Shown here in pieces: positions 35,974-44,899 of a DNA stretch of 64,000 nt. Position numbers and translations under genes: made by a program. Position 1 is the first letter of the stretch. Each line of letters starts with the position of its first letter. The notes under the pieces are model-generated. The model saw nothing but the letters and a program-made list of their open reading frames with translations, was not told the origin of the DNA and did not search any database. The DNA is taken from the NCBI RefSeq assembly GCF_003254625.1, contig NZ_QJRJ01000080.1, positions 310,001-374,000 of the forward strand. Direction: 5' to 3'. This stretch comes from Flavobacterium ginsenosidimutans. Its GTDB lineage: Bacteria; Bacteroidota; Bacteroidia; Flavobacteriales; Flavobacteriaceae.

Positions 35974-35995
35974 TATTTAGACAAATATCTAAATA
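35974..35995. promoter_or_regulatory. Candidate SdpR operator over the sdpRI promoter
   Basis: TATTTAGA (35974-35981) and TCTAAATA (35988-35995) form a perfect 8-bp dyad with a 6-base spacer, 10 bases ahead of the sdpR ATG. A near -7 box (GATATTTG on the minus strand) lies inside it, so a bound repressor would block the promoter. Confidence 0.6.
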
Positions 35996-36013
35996 CTTTT
36001 TAAATAAACAAAA

Positions 36014-36044
36014 AAAAGCAGTAATTTTTTACATTACTGCTTTT
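36014..36044 (-). terminator. Terminator after the MHS transporter gene
   Basis: The stem AAAAGCAGTAAT (36014-36025) with ATTACTGCTTTT (36033-36044) is followed on the minus strand by a run of T. It ends the transporter gene and insulates the sdpRI promoter. Confidence 0.8.
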
Positions 36045-36065
36045 GAAATATTTTAAATCTATATC

Positions 36066-37343
36066 TTAAAACTTATGCTCGTCTTTGCTAATTACCAAGA
36101 ATGAAACTAAAGATATAATTGCCGCGGTTACTAAATAGAAACCTACATAACTCACATCATAGGTCTTAGCTAACCAAATTGCAATCATTGGCGCAAAAGC
36201 TGCGCCCAAAATTCCCGCCATATTAAAAGTCAAAGAAGCTCCTGAATAGCGAACATTTGTTGGAAATAACTCCGATAGAAAAGTTCCCAAAGGACCGTAA
36301 GTAAAACCCATTAATGACATTCCGATGCAGGCAAAAATGGTAACCAAAACTATATTTCCAGAACTTAAAAAGTAAGAAAAGAAGAATCCGAAAACGGCAA
36401 TAGCCGCAGTTGCAGCGATAAGCATTTTGCGACGACCAATTTTATCAGCCACAACAGCAGAAACTGGAATAAAAAATGCAAAAAACAATACTGAGAATAA
36501 TTGAATCAATAATCCGTCTCTTTTTACAATTCCTAAATCTGAAGTTGCCCAGCTTAATGTAAATACGGTCATTAAATAGAAAACTAAGAATGTTGTTATG
36601 GCAGCGAATGTTCCAAAAATCAATTGGTTTTTATATGATTTCACCAATTCTAAAAAAGGGACTTTCACTTCTTCTTCTTGCTTTTTAGCATTTTCAAACG
36701 AAGGCGTTTCTGTAATTTTAGTTCTTATATAAAACCCGACTATCACTAAAAATGCACTGGCAATAAAAGGAATTCTCCAACCATAATTCATAAAATCTTC
36801 ATTACTCATAGAATCTGTCAATAACAAGAAAGTTCCACCAGAAAGCAATAATCCTATTGGAGCACCTAATTGCGGAAACATTCCGTACCAAGCACGTTTA
36901 TTTGGTGGTGCATTTTCGATCGCCAATAAAACAGCTCCTCCCCACTCACCTCCTAGCCCAACACCTTGTCCGAATCGGCAAAGCATTAATAATAATGGCG
37001 CAGCAACGCCAATACTTTCATAACTTGGTAAAAATCCAATAGTTACTGTAGAAATTCCCATAGTTAATAAGGCCGCAACAAGAGTAAACTTACGTCCGAT
37101 TTTATCGCCATAATGTCCAAAAAAAGCAGAACCTAAAGGGCGTGATAAAAAGGCAATAGAGAAAGTTGCTAAAGATTCTAATGTTGCCATTGTAGAATCT
37201 GAACTTGGGAAAAATAATTGCGGAAAAACCAACACCGCTGCATTGGCATAAATATAAAAATCAAAAAATTCGATTGTGGTACCAATAAGGCTTCCAAAAA
37301 GAACGTGTTTTAGAGAGTTCTTTTTATTCTCGTTAGTTTTCAT
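36066..37343 (-). CDS. MFS transporter of the metabolite:H+ symporter (MHS) family
   Basis: The 425-residue protein has 12 hydrophobic segments. The family signatures are LIGTTIEFFDFYIYANAA near the start, FLSRPLGSAFFGHYGDKIGRK for the loop between helices 2 and 3, and GQGVGLGGEWGGAVLLA. This group includes ShiA, ProP and KgtP, which take up small organic acids or compatible solutes with protons. The substrate cannot be told. It is a single-gene unit. Confidence 0.88.
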   Translation of the reverse strand: MKTNENKKNSLKHVLFGSLIGTTIEFFDFYIYANAAVLVFPQLFFPSSDSTMATLESLATFSIAFLSRPLGSAFFGHYGDKIGRKFTLVAALLTMGISTVTIGFLPSYESIGVAAPLLLMLCRFGQGVGLGGEWGGAVLLAIENAPPNKRAWYGMFPQLGAPIGLLLSGGTFLLLTDSMSNEDFMNYGWRIPFIASAFLVIVGFYIRTKITETPSFENAKKQEEEVKVPFLELVKSYKNQLIFGTFAAITTFLVFYLMTVFTLSWATSDLGIVKRDGLLIQLFSVLFFAFFIPVSAVVADKIGRRKMLIAATAAIAVFGFFFSYFLSSGNIVLVTIFACIGMSLMGFTYGPLGTFLSELFPTNVRYSGASLTFNMAGILGAAFAPMIAIWLAKTYDVSYVGFYLVTAAIISLVSFLVISKDEHKF

Positions 37344-37373
37344 GTAAAATAGATATAACTTTTTTTTTGATTA

Positions 37374-37381
37374 CAAAAATA
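37374..37381 (-). promoter_or_regulatory. -7 promoter box for the MHS transporter gene
   Basis: The minus strand reads TATTTTTG, an exact TAnnTTTG match, 31 bases before the ATG. The rest of the 272-base gap to bshC holds nothing I can name. Confidence 0.45.
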
Positions 37382-37615
37382 TAGTTTCATCATTAATAAT
37401 TCATATTTCAAAGAATTAGTTTTAGAACATCATTCGTTTTTTAACAAATTTGCTGTTTTTTCCAATTTAAAAACACGAGTTTTACTCCAATTTAAAAACT
37501 TGATTTTAGGTGCTTTAAAACAAAAATCAAAAATCAAATCTTAAGCATTCGTTAAAAGCGTTTTTAACTGTATATTTTCATTAAATTTACAGCTGTCAAA
37601 AATAAATTTAAAATT

Positions 37616-39205
37616 ATGCCTACCGACTGTATCAGCTTTCAATCATCTGGATATTTCTCTAAATTAATGCAAGATTACTTAGATCAAAAGCCAGAGTTAA
37701 AACCGCTGTACAATAATTTTCCAACCTTAGAAAATTTCGAAAAACAAATTGCTGAAAAATCAGCTAATTTTGATCATAACAACCGAACTGCATTGGTTGA
37801 CACTTTGCAAAAGCAATATCAAAATATTGAAATTTCAGATTTAACCAAACAAAATATTTCGCTTTTAGCACTCGAAAATACTTTTACCATTACAACCGGA
37901 CATCAGTTAAATCTTTTTAGCGGACCATTGTATTTTTTATATAAAATTATTTCTACGATTAATTTAACTAAGGAATTAAAATCAAAATATCCTTCGTACA
38001 ATTTTGTTCCAGTTTATTGGATGGCGACCGAAGATCACGATTTTGAAGAAATTAATTATTTTAATTTCAAAGGAAAAAAAATCCGCTGGAATGCTGAAAG
38101 TACTGGGCCAGTTGGAAGACTTTCATCTGAAGGTTTAGAAGATTTATTTGAAGTGTATTCGAAAGAATTAGGTTCAAGTACAAACGCAAATACACTAAAA
38201 AAACTTTTTGAAGACGCTTATTTAAAACACGAAAATCTAGCCGATGCAACTCGTTTTTTAGCCAATGCGCTTTTCGCAAATTACGGTTTGGTTATTCTAG
38301 ACGCTGATAATGCGGATTTGAAACGTACTTTTATTCCTTTCGTAAAAGAAGAATTAGAAAATCAGACTTCATTTAAAGCTGTTCAAAAATCAATTGAAGA
38401 GCTTGCGGCTTATACCGTTCAAGTAAATCCGCGTGAGATTAATTTATTTTATATTGAAGACAAACTTCGCGAAAGAATTATTTTTGAAAATGATAAATAT
38501 CTAGTTAACAACACTAAAATTTCATTTTCGAAAGAAGAAATTCTAAAACTTTTAGAAAGTAATCCTGAAAAATTCAGCCCAAACGTAATCATGCGTCCGC
38601 TGTATCAGGAAATTATTTTGCCAAATCTTTGCTACATTGGCGGAGGCGGAGAAATTGCTTATTGGTTAGAATTAAAAGCGTTTTTTGAGGCTGTAAATAT
38701 TACTTTCCCGATATTATTAGTTCGAAATTCAGTTCTTTTGGCAACCGAAAAACAGGCTAAAAAAGCTGATAATTTAAATTTATCATGGAAAGATTTATTC
38801 AATAAATCAGAGAATTTAATTAATGAAATCACGCATAAACTTTCTCCTTTTCCAATTGATTTAGCGGAGCAAAAAGAAGCGCTCGAAAAACAATTTGCTT
38901 ATCTTTTTGAATTGGCTGAAAAAACAGACAAATCTTTCTCAGGTGCGGTAAAAGCACAAGAAGTAAAGCAGAAGAAAGGCCTTGAAAATTTAGAAAAACG
39001 TTTATTAAAAGCTCAAAAAAGAAAACTTCAAGATCAGTTACAACGTGTTACAGATTTGCAATGCGAATTGTTTCCAAATTACAGTCTTCAAGAACGTCAA
39101 GCTAATTTTTCTGAATTTTATTTAGAAAAAGGAGAACAATTGGTTCCGCTTTTAATTCAGAAATTAAAACCTTTAGAACATAATTTTGACATCATAATAA
39201 TCTAA
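37616..39205 (+). CDS. bshC: Bacillithiol synthase, cysteine-adding enzyme
   Basis: The 529-residue protein matches BshC along its length: CISFQSSGYFSKLMQDYL, TITTGHQLNLFSGPLYFLYKI, VPVYWMATEDHDFEEINYF, NVIMRPLYQEIILPNLCYIGGGGEIAYW. It adds cysteine to glucosaminyl-malate in the last step of bacillithiol synthesis, the main low-molecular-weight thiol of many Bacteroidota and Firmicutes. A coiled-coil region occupies about residues 430-500, as in other members. bshA and bshB are not in the window, which is normal since the genes are often scattered. Confidence 0.95.
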   Translation: MPTDCISFQSSGYFSKLMQDYLDQKPELKPLYNNFPTLENFEKQIAEKSANFDHNNRTALVDTLQKQYQNIEISDLTKQNISLLALENTFTITTGHQLNLFSGPLYFLYKIISTINLTKELKSKYPSYNFVPVYWMATEDHDFEEINYFNFKGKKIRWNAESTGPVGRLSSEGLEDLFEVYSKELGSSTNANTLKKLFEDAYLKHENLADATRFLANALFANYGLVILDADNADLKRTFIPFVKEELENQTSFKAVQKSIEELAAYTVQVNPREINLFYIEDKLRERIIFENDKYLVNNTKISFSKEEILKLLESNPEKFSPNVIMRPLYQEIILPNLCYIGGGGEIAYWLELKAFFEAVNITFPILLVRNSVLLATEKQAKKADNLNLSWKDLFNKSENLINEITHKLSPFPIDLAEQKEALEKQFAYLFELAEKTDKSFSGAVKAQEVKQKKGLENLEKRLLKAQKRKLQDQLQRVTDLQCELFPNYSLQERQANFSEFYLEKGEQLVPLLIQKLKPLEHNFDIIII

Positions 39206-39326
39206 AATAATTATCTTTAGAAATTAAAAGTGCTGATTTAGGAACAAATAACCAGCTCATTTCCTAGATTATTGCTCTCTCAAACCAAATAGAATTATAT
39301 TTTATAACCATTAACTAACTAACCTA

Positions 39327-40598
39327 ATGGTAAGAGAACGCCTAATTTCGCTTGATGTCTTTCGCGGACTGACTATTCTATTGATGACTATTGTAAACAA
39401 TCCCGGTGATTGGGGAAATGTTTATCCTCCGCTTTTACACGCACACTGGAACGGCTGCACACCAACCGATCTAGTATTTCCATTTTTTATTTTTATAATG
39501 GGAGTTGCCGTACCGCTTGCAATGCCAGAGAAAACGTATGATGAAACAACATTCAACAAAATCCTGATTCGTTCTTTAAGAATGTTCTGTTTGGGGATTT
39601 TCTTTAATTTTTTTGGAAAAATTCAGCTTTTTGGATTAGACGGAATTCCACTTCTAATAGCAAGATTAGTCATTACTTTTGCAGTTGGTTATGCTTTGAT
39701 GGGAAATTTCAGCACGCGTCTAAAAAACATTTTCGCATTTAGCATTTTAGCCATTTATCTCATTTTAGCTTACGGTGGATTTGAAAATTATCAAGACGTT
39801 CGTCTTCCTGGAGTTTTGCAGCGCATTGCAGTAGTATATTTTGTTGTTTCGCTTTTGTATCTAAAAACATCCCGAAAAACTCAAATTATTACAGGGGCAA
39901 TTTTGCTTTTAGGATATTGGGCCGTTATGACTTTAATTCCTGTTCCTGGTTTTGGAGAAGCTAATTTAGAAAGAGGCACCAATTTAGCTGCTTGGGTTGA
40001 CAGCATCTTCTTAAAAGGACACATGTATCACGAAACTAATACTTGGGATCCAGAAGGTATTTTAAGCACATTACCTTCAATCGTAAATGGAATTATCGGT
40101 TTATTCATTGGGCAAATTTTACTACTTAATATAAGCAAAATTCAAAAAGCATTTACAATGGGCAGAATTGGAACTGCACTTATATTTTTCGGATTAATCT
40201 GGGATTTAATTTTTCCAATAAACAAATCAATTTGGACAAGCAGTTATGTTTTATACACCACTGGTTTAGCAACTGTTTGTTTAACAGCTCTATATTACAT
40301 CATCGACATTAAGGAATACAAAAAAGGCTTTAAACTATTTATTATTTGGGGAGTAAACCCAATGATTGTTTTCTTTGCTTCACAAATTATTCCTCAAGCT
40401 TTGGTAATGATTCGTTTTCAGCATCCATCGCTTGCTGGCGAACAAATTAACCTTTTAGATTATCTATACCGTTTTGGAATTGCACCATTTTTCAGCAATC
40501 CGATGACAGCTTCATTGGCTGGTGCATTAACTTATGTTGGAATATGGACATTTATATTGTGGATTTTCTACAGAAATAAACTGATTTTTAAAGTATAA
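39327..40598 (+). CDS. NagX-like/DUF5009 membrane acyltransferase-type protein
   Basis: The 423-residue protein has about 10-12 membrane segments. The family opening is RLISLDVFRGLTILLMTIVNNPG, followed by TPTDLVFPFFIFIMGVAVPLAM. These are shared with heparan-alpha-glucosaminide N-acetyltransferase and NagX, which sits in N-acetylglucosamine loci. The function in bacteria is unproven; acetyl transfer to amino sugars across the membrane is the usual guess. A second paralogue lies at 55349-56539. Confidence 0.85.
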   Translation: MVRERLISLDVFRGLTILLMTIVNNPGDWGNVYPPLLHAHWNGCTPTDLVFPFFIFIMGVAVPLAMPEKTYDETTFNKILIRSLRMFCLGIFFNFFGKIQLFGLDGIPLLIARLVITFAVGYALMGNFSTRLKNIFAFSILAIYLILAYGGFENYQDVRLPGVLQRIAVVYFVVSLLYLKTSRKTQIITGAILLLGYWAVMTLIPVPGFGEANLERGTNLAAWVDSIFLKGHMYHETNTWDPEGILSTLPSIVNGIIGLFIGQILLLNISKIQKAFTMGRIGTALIFFGLIWDLIFPINKSIWTSSYVLYTTGLATVCLTALYYIIDIKEYKKGFKLFIIWGVNPMIVFFASQIIPQALVMIRFQHPSLAGEQINLLDYLYRFGIAPFFSNPMTASLAGALTYVGIWTFILWIFYRNKLIFKV

Positions 40599-40612
40599 AA
40601 AGCACCACATTA

Positions 40613-40687
40613 TGTAGAGACGCACCGCAGTGCGTCTTTATTGTTTTTATCAAAATTGCGCTAGATGCACTACAGCGCATCTCTACA
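40613..40687. repeat. Paired dispersed palindromes, second locus of the GACGCACTG family
   Basis: The left unit TAGAGACGCACCGCAGTGCG (40615-40634) and the right unit GATGCACTACAGCGCATC (40664-40681), flanked by TCTACA, repeat the composite at 10837-10922. The right unit has drifted. The element lies between the NagX-like gene and ndk. Confidence 0.8.
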
Positions 40688-40785
40688 ATCACCTATATGG
40701 TTTAAGAAAATGCTTTTATTGGTCAAAACATCATTCTAATGTGTTTAAATTATGAATTTATTAAAATCAATTCATAAAAAAAGTA

Positions 40786-40793
40786 TACTTTTG
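40786..40793 (+). promoter_or_regulatory. -7 promoter box for ndk
   Basis: TACTTTTG matches TAnnTTTG exactly and ends 23 bases before the ndk ATG. No TTG at the usual spacing. Confidence 0.5.
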
Positions 40794-40816
40794 CACAAAA
40801 TTTAATAAAATACAAA

Positions 40817-41236
40817 ATGGCAACAAATAGAACTTTTACAATGATTAAACCAGATGCTGTTGCAAACGGACACATCGGGAATATCTTAGCAATGATTACT
40901 AATGGTGGTTTCAAAATCGTTTCATTAAAATTAACTCAATTAACTGTTGCAGATGCAAAAGCATTTTACGCAGTTCACGCAGAAAGACCTTTCTACGGAG
41001 AATTAGTTGAATTCATGTCTCGTGGACCAATTGTTGCTGCTATTTTAGAGAAAGATAACGCAGTAGAAGATTTCAGAACTTTAATTGGAGCTACAAACCC
41101 AGCTGAAGCTGCTGAAGGAACTATTCGTAAAGCATACGCTACTTCTATCGGAGAAAATGCAGTTCACGGATCTGACAGCGACGAAAACGCTGCTATCGAA
41201 AGTGCATTCCACTTTGCAGGAAGAGAGCAATTTTAA
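40817..41236 (+). CDS. ndk: Nucleoside diphosphate kinase
   Basis: The 139-residue protein is full length for NDK. It has TMIKPDAVANGHIG near the start, MSRGPIVAAIL, and NAVHGSDSDENA with the phosphohistidine His117. It balances nucleoside triphosphate pools by phosphate transfer. It stands alone, with its own -7 box and a strong terminator. Confidence 0.98.
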   Translation: MATNRTFTMIKPDAVANGHIGNILAMITNGGFKIVSLKLTQLTVADAKAFYAVHAERPFYGELVEFMSRGPIVAAILEKDNAVEDFRTLIGATNPAEAAEGTIRKAYATSIGENAVHGSDSDENAAIESAFHFAGREQF

Positions 41237-41274
41237 TTTTAGGTTAGACTTAAAATTTTAAATTATAAAACACA

Positions 41275-41306
41275 AAAAACCCCGCTTCAATTGAAGCGGG
41301 GTTTTT
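41275..41306. terminator. Bidirectional rho-independent terminator
   Basis: A perfect 32-base palindrome centred on CTTCAATTGAAG, with CCCCG/CGGGG arms and A and T tracts on the outside, lies between the convergent ndk and 41326 genes. It can end transcription from both sides. Confidence 0.9.
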
Positions 41307-41325
41307 CTTTTAAGTATAAAATTGA

Positions 41326-42045
41326 CTAAAGGTTATCAGAAGTCTTTTTTACCATTTTCTCGATTCTTCCATCTAAATCTTTTAGAAGCTCGTCTAATGC
41401 ACTTTCACACATTGGCAATACTTTTTCAAAAGATAAAACAGGAATTCCTCCTACAATAGTTCCAGTTTTCTTAGAGTTTGCTCCTTCATTGAAAGCAAAT
41501 ACTTTTTTTCCGTTTTTATCATACAAAGCAATTCTTGCATAAGCTCTCATCTTGATAGTTCCTGTACCACCAACAGCAAATCCTTTTACAACAGCAAAAT
41601 GAATTTCAGTAAATAAAACACCGTCAGCATTATCTTTAAACATAGTAGCTGTTGCTACTTCATTTGCAGAACCATTTATCCCTTCATAAATATATTTGTA
41701 TCCAGGGAAATTGATAATATATTTTCCAGCTTCTCCTTCTTTGTCAAAATGAGGAACGTAATCAATATATTCTTGTTTTTGAGTCACATCAGTTTCTGGA
41801 ATTAAATCAAATGGGAATTTTTTTGAATAATCATTGAAAAATGCCGTATGATATTTCTCCAAAATTGGCAATAAATTAAAGTTCGGATTACTTCCTAAAT
41901 CTGTTACTGCTGCCAGACCATTTAAACCAAGCTCAGAAAGATCTATTGTTTTATCTGTATAAAAAGAAACAACAGCAACTTTTTTCTTTTGCGAATAACC
42001 AGTTAAAGTAAATAATACGGTTAAAATAAGTAAAATTTTTTTCAT
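41326..42045 (-). CDS. Secreted protein of unknown function
   Basis: The 239-residue protein has a signal peptide (ILLILTVLFTLTGYSQ). I do not recognise the family. The body opens with KKKVAVVSFYTDKTIDLSELG, has a glycine-rich stretch FAVVKGFAVGGTGTIKMRAYARIALYD and ends in an acidic, helical tail. Two or three amphipathic strands alternate with helices, suggesting a small soluble periplasmic domain. It is alone between the ndk terminator and a DUF721 gene. Expression and role are unknown. Confidence 0.75.
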   Translation of the reverse strand: MKKILLILTVLFTLTGYSQKKKVAVVSFYTDKTIDLSELGLNGLAAVTDLGSNPNFNLLPILEKYHTAFFNDYSKKFPFDLIPETDVTQKQEYIDYVPHFDKEGEAGKYIINFPGYKYIYEGINGSANEVATATMFKDNADGVLFTEIHFAVVKGFAVGGTGTIKMRAYARIALYDKNGKKVFAFNEGANSKKTGTIVGGIPVLSFEKVLPMCESALDELLKDLDGRIEKMVKKTSDNL

Positions 42046-42185
42046 TGTTTTGTTAATTTGTTTGGGTTATTAAAAGGATGTTACTTACAAAAAATAACGC
42101 TCAAATGTATCGTAAAAAAAAACACTCCACAAGTGAAGTGTTAATTATTTTTAAAATTTATCTTATTAAAAAAAGCCTAATAAAA

Positions 42186-42482
42186 TCAGCGTAAAACAAC
42201 TTCTTTTACTACCTCACGACCCAATTCTTCATTGATCATTTTTATTATTTTATACTTTCCATGAGTCAATTCTTCACGTAGAACAGAAGAACCTAATTCC
42301 ACATAAAGCGTACCTCCTTTCAAAACAACATTTCGAGTATAAGTATTCACTCCGCTCCCCATAAGATTTTTCCAAGCATCACGAACATCAATCTCATCCA
42401 TTCCTGGCTGCAATTTATTCACTTGAATAATCTGCTGTAATACAGCACTAATAGTACTTTCGTTATTTAGTCTTTTCGCCAT
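42186..42482 (-). CDS. DUF721 protein
   Basis: The 98-residue protein is a basic, cytoplasmic single domain: ISAVLQQIIQVNKLQPGMDEIDVRDAWKNLMG, then YTRNVVLKGGTLYVELGSSVLREEL. DUF721 (DciA-like) proteins are linked to replication, where DciA loads the replicative helicase, but the short Bacteroidota form is not tested to my knowledge. It overlaps the upstream lipoprotein gene by 20 bases, so the two are co-transcribed. Confidence 0.85.
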   Translation of the reverse strand: MAKRLNNESTISAVLQQIIQVNKLQPGMDEIDVRDAWKNLMGSGVNTYTRNVVLKGGTLYVELGSSVLREELTHGKYKIIKMINEELGREVVKEVVLR

Positions 42483-42903
42483 CGTCTAATAAATTTACTG
42501 GTCCAGCTTTTTTATAATGATATTCTATTTTTTGCGGATTCTTAACCACTAATTTGTCATCTGAAAGTGAAATAATTTCTTCACTCCATTTTGCATACTT
42601 TGTTTTATAATCCAAGAAAACCTGCTCTCCGGCAAAACGAACCGAAACATTTTCAAAAGTATCTGTTGTTAGAAAAGTTCCATCAAACTGTGGCATAACT
42701 TTCGTTCGAACACCTTTATTATTCTTGATTTGAAAAAAATCAAAAGTCTCGTTCATCTTATAATCTTTCTCTTCACCTTTATCAAAAACCACTTTTTCAA
42801 TTTCCCAGTAGCCATTTAATTTAGTAATATCATCAGGTTTAATTTCCTGTTTGCAGCTCACAAATAAGAACGACAAAACCAAAATCATAAAAGTGTTTCT
42901 CAT
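42463..42903 (-). CDS. Small lipocalin-like lipoprotein
   Basis: The 146-residue protein has a lipoprotein signal (ILVLSFLFVSCKQE, Cys17). GYWEIEKVVFD begins a beta-rich domain with alternating strands (FDFFQIKNNKGVRTKVMPQFDG, EIISLSDDKLVV) like the lipocalin-like proteins that Bacteroidota keep in the envelope. It is first in an operon with the DUF721 gene. Ligand and role are unknown. Confidence 0.8.
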   Translation of the reverse strand: MRNTFMILVLSFLFVSCKQEIKPDDITKLNGYWEIEKVVFDKGEEKDYKMNETFDFFQIKNNKGVRTKVMPQFDGTFLTTDTFENVSVRFAGEQVFLDYKTKYAKWSEEIISLSDDKLVVKNPQKIEYHYKKAGPVNLLDDGEKTK

Positions 42904-42990
42904 AAATAATATATTTTTTTAGCAGCCACTTACTTCGTTAGCCAACTTTAGCGCATTGCTATCTGTTTTGCAGAAATTTTTCTCGGACTA

Positions 42991-42998
42991 CAAAGATA
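42991..42998 (-). promoter_or_regulatory. -7 promoter box with an 80-90-base leader
   Basis: The minus strand reads TATCTTTG, an exact TAnnTTTG match, so the transcript of the lipoprotein/DUF721 operon would start near 42985. The leader between it and the ATG at 42903 is GC-richer than neighbouring gaps. I see no known RNA motif. The rest of the gap to 43203 is AT-rich and featureless. Confidence 0.45.
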
Positions 42999-43203
42999 GC
43001 CTTATAATCATCAAAAAAATACTTTACATTAATTATTTCATTCTAAAAAAAACAAATTTACCAAGATGAAAAAAACATCAAAATACCTTATTCTGATTAT
43101 ATAATAACTTCTATGGGTAATGCTTATTTTAAAAGATAAGGATTTTTACACCCAAATACTCTAATTTAAAAATCAAATTTAAAATACCTTTTTCTACTAA
43201 AAA

Positions 43204-43734
43204 ATGAAAAAAATATTACTACTAGTTTTTAGCACTATATTTTTATTTTCAAAATGTTATCAGCCAAAACAAGAAAAAAAAGCTTTCAATAAATCTGAAA
43301 AACATTCAAAAGAAAACGAGAGCAAACCTAGTAAAACAGATACTCTTTCTACAAAAAAAAACATCTCAAAAAGCACAAATTCAGAAGATTTCCCAATAAA
43401 GATCATTAAAGCAACACTATTAGACAATAGTTATTCTCATCATAAGAATATCAAAATAGTTTACAAGAATTCTAGCAAAAAAATGATTAAAGCTATAAAA
43501 CTTAAGTGGTTTTGCATCAACGCATTTGAAGACCCTGCAAGCGGCAATTATTTTTATGGTGAAGGAAATTTTAAAGGAAATATAACTCGTTTAATAAAAC
43601 CTGGAGAAACCAAATCAGAAATTTGGGAAGATTTCTCAACAGATGCAGATAAAATCATTAAGGTCACCGTTTATTACATTGTCTATAATGACGGCACTAA
43701 ATGGGAATTAAACGAAGAAAAAACTACTCTATAG
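43204..43734 (+). CDS. Lipoprotein of unknown function, Lys/Ser-rich linker
   Basis: The 176-residue protein has a lipoprotein signal (FSTIFLFSKCYQPKQ). A 45-residue linker rich in Lys, Ser, Thr and Glu follows. The rest (FPIKIIKATLLDNSYSHH to the end) looks like a small beta-sandwich (KIVYKNSSKKMIKAIKLKWFC, GETKSEIWEDFS), possibly immunoglobulin-like, of a type seen in unnamed secreted proteins. I do not recognise the family. It is 84 bases ahead of the serine hydrolase and could be co-transcribed. Confidence 0.75.
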   Translation: MKKILLLVFSTIFLFSKCYQPKQEKKAFNKSEKHSKENESKPSKTDTLSTKKNISKSTNSEDFPIKIIKATLLDNSYSHHKNIKIVYKNSSKKMIKAIKLKWFCINAFEDPASGNYFYGEGNFKGNITRLIKPGETKSEIWEDFSTDADKIIKVTVYYIVYNDGTKWELNEEKTTL

Positions 43735-43818
43735 TCTATATAAATCTAAAAATAAGTTCCTTAACAGATTAAACTTTTTTGCATATTTTTGGTCAAACCC
43801 CAAACTAAAACCAAAAAC

Positions 43819-44889
43819 ATGACCAAATCAATTTTCACAATCTTGTTAGCACTATTTTTTACAGCCTGCAGCAAAGACTCATCTGAACCTGATCCTGTTC
43901 CAAATCCAGAAGAAACAATGTATTTTCCTCCATTAACAGGAACAACTTGGGAAACAAAATCTATTTCTGACCTAAAATGGAACCAAAGTGCTGTACAACC
44001 ACTTTTAGATTATTTAGAACTCAAAAATTCAAAATCGTTTATCATTTTAGTAAACGGCCGAATTGTTTTAGAAAATTATTTTAACAAACACACCGCAACA
44101 ACAAACTGGTATTGGGCTAGTGCAGGAAAAACATTAACATCAACAATGACAGGAATTGCTCAGCAAGAAGGTCTTTTAAACATTAACAATAAAGTTTCTG
44201 ATTATCTTGGAACGGGCTGGACAAGCGAAACTCTTGCTCAAGAAAACCAAATTACCTGCAAACACTTACTAACTATGACTTCTGGAATTGATGACACTTC
44301 AGACGAAGTCGATCCAGAAGACTTAATATACAAAGCCGATGCAGGAAAAAGATGGGCTTACCATAATGTTTATGTAAAACTTCAAGATGTTGTAGAAAAA
44401 GCAAGTGGAAAAACTTGGAAGGATTATTTCAACACTAAATTAAGAGACAAAATTGGAATGGACGGCAATTGGGTTCAACTTGGTGTAAATAGCGTTTATA
44501 CAAGCACAACAAGAAGTATGGCGCGTTTTGGATTACTAATGCTTAATAAAGGAAAATGGGATAATACTACAATTCTAAATGAATCTTTCTTTAACGAAGC
44601 AACTGCAACTTCTCAAGACATCAATTTAGGGTATGGATATTTATGGTGGTTAAACGGAAAAACTTCTTATCATTTACCACAATCGCAATTAACTTTTCAA
44701 GGAAGTGTAATTCCAACTGGACCGAGTGATATGTTTATGGCTTTAGGGAAAAATGACCAAAAAATATATGTTGTTCCGAGCAAGAAAATGGTTATTGTAA
44801 GAATGGGAGATGCTGCAGATGATGAAAATCTTGCTTTATCAGATTTTGACAAAACATTATGGCAGAAAATTAATGCTTTGTATCAATAA
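43819..44889 (+). CDS. Beta-lactamase-family serine hydrolase, surface lipoprotein
   Basis: The ATG at 43819 (MTKSIFTILLALFFTAC) gives 356 residues; an upstream in-frame start at 43789 would spoil the signal peptide. The Cys is followed by SKDSSEPDP, an acidic stretch like a Flavobacterium surface-export signal. The hydrolase part has the SxxK motif (WASAGKTL) and the YxN motif (RWAYHNVYVK). These are class C beta-lactamase and penicillin-binding hallmarks, but many such enzymes are esterases or peptidases. The target is unknown. Confidence 0.87.
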   Translation: MTKSIFTILLALFFTACSKDSSEPDPVPNPEETMYFPPLTGTTWETKSISDLKWNQSAVQPLLDYLELKNSKSFIILVNGRIVLENYFNKHTATTNWYWASAGKTLTSTMTGIAQQEGLLNINNKVSDYLGTGWTSETLAQENQITCKHLLTMTSGIDDTSDEVDPEDLIYKADAGKRWAYHNVYVKLQDVVEKASGKTWKDYFNTKLRDKIGMDGNWVQLGVNSVYTSTTRSMARFGLLMLNKGKWDNTTILNESFFNEATATSQDINLGYGYLWWLNGKTSYHLPQSQLTFQGSVIPTGPSDMFMALGKNDQKIYVVPSKKMVIVRMGDAADDENLALSDFDKTLWQKINALYQ

Positions 44890-44899
44890 AACTAGCAAT

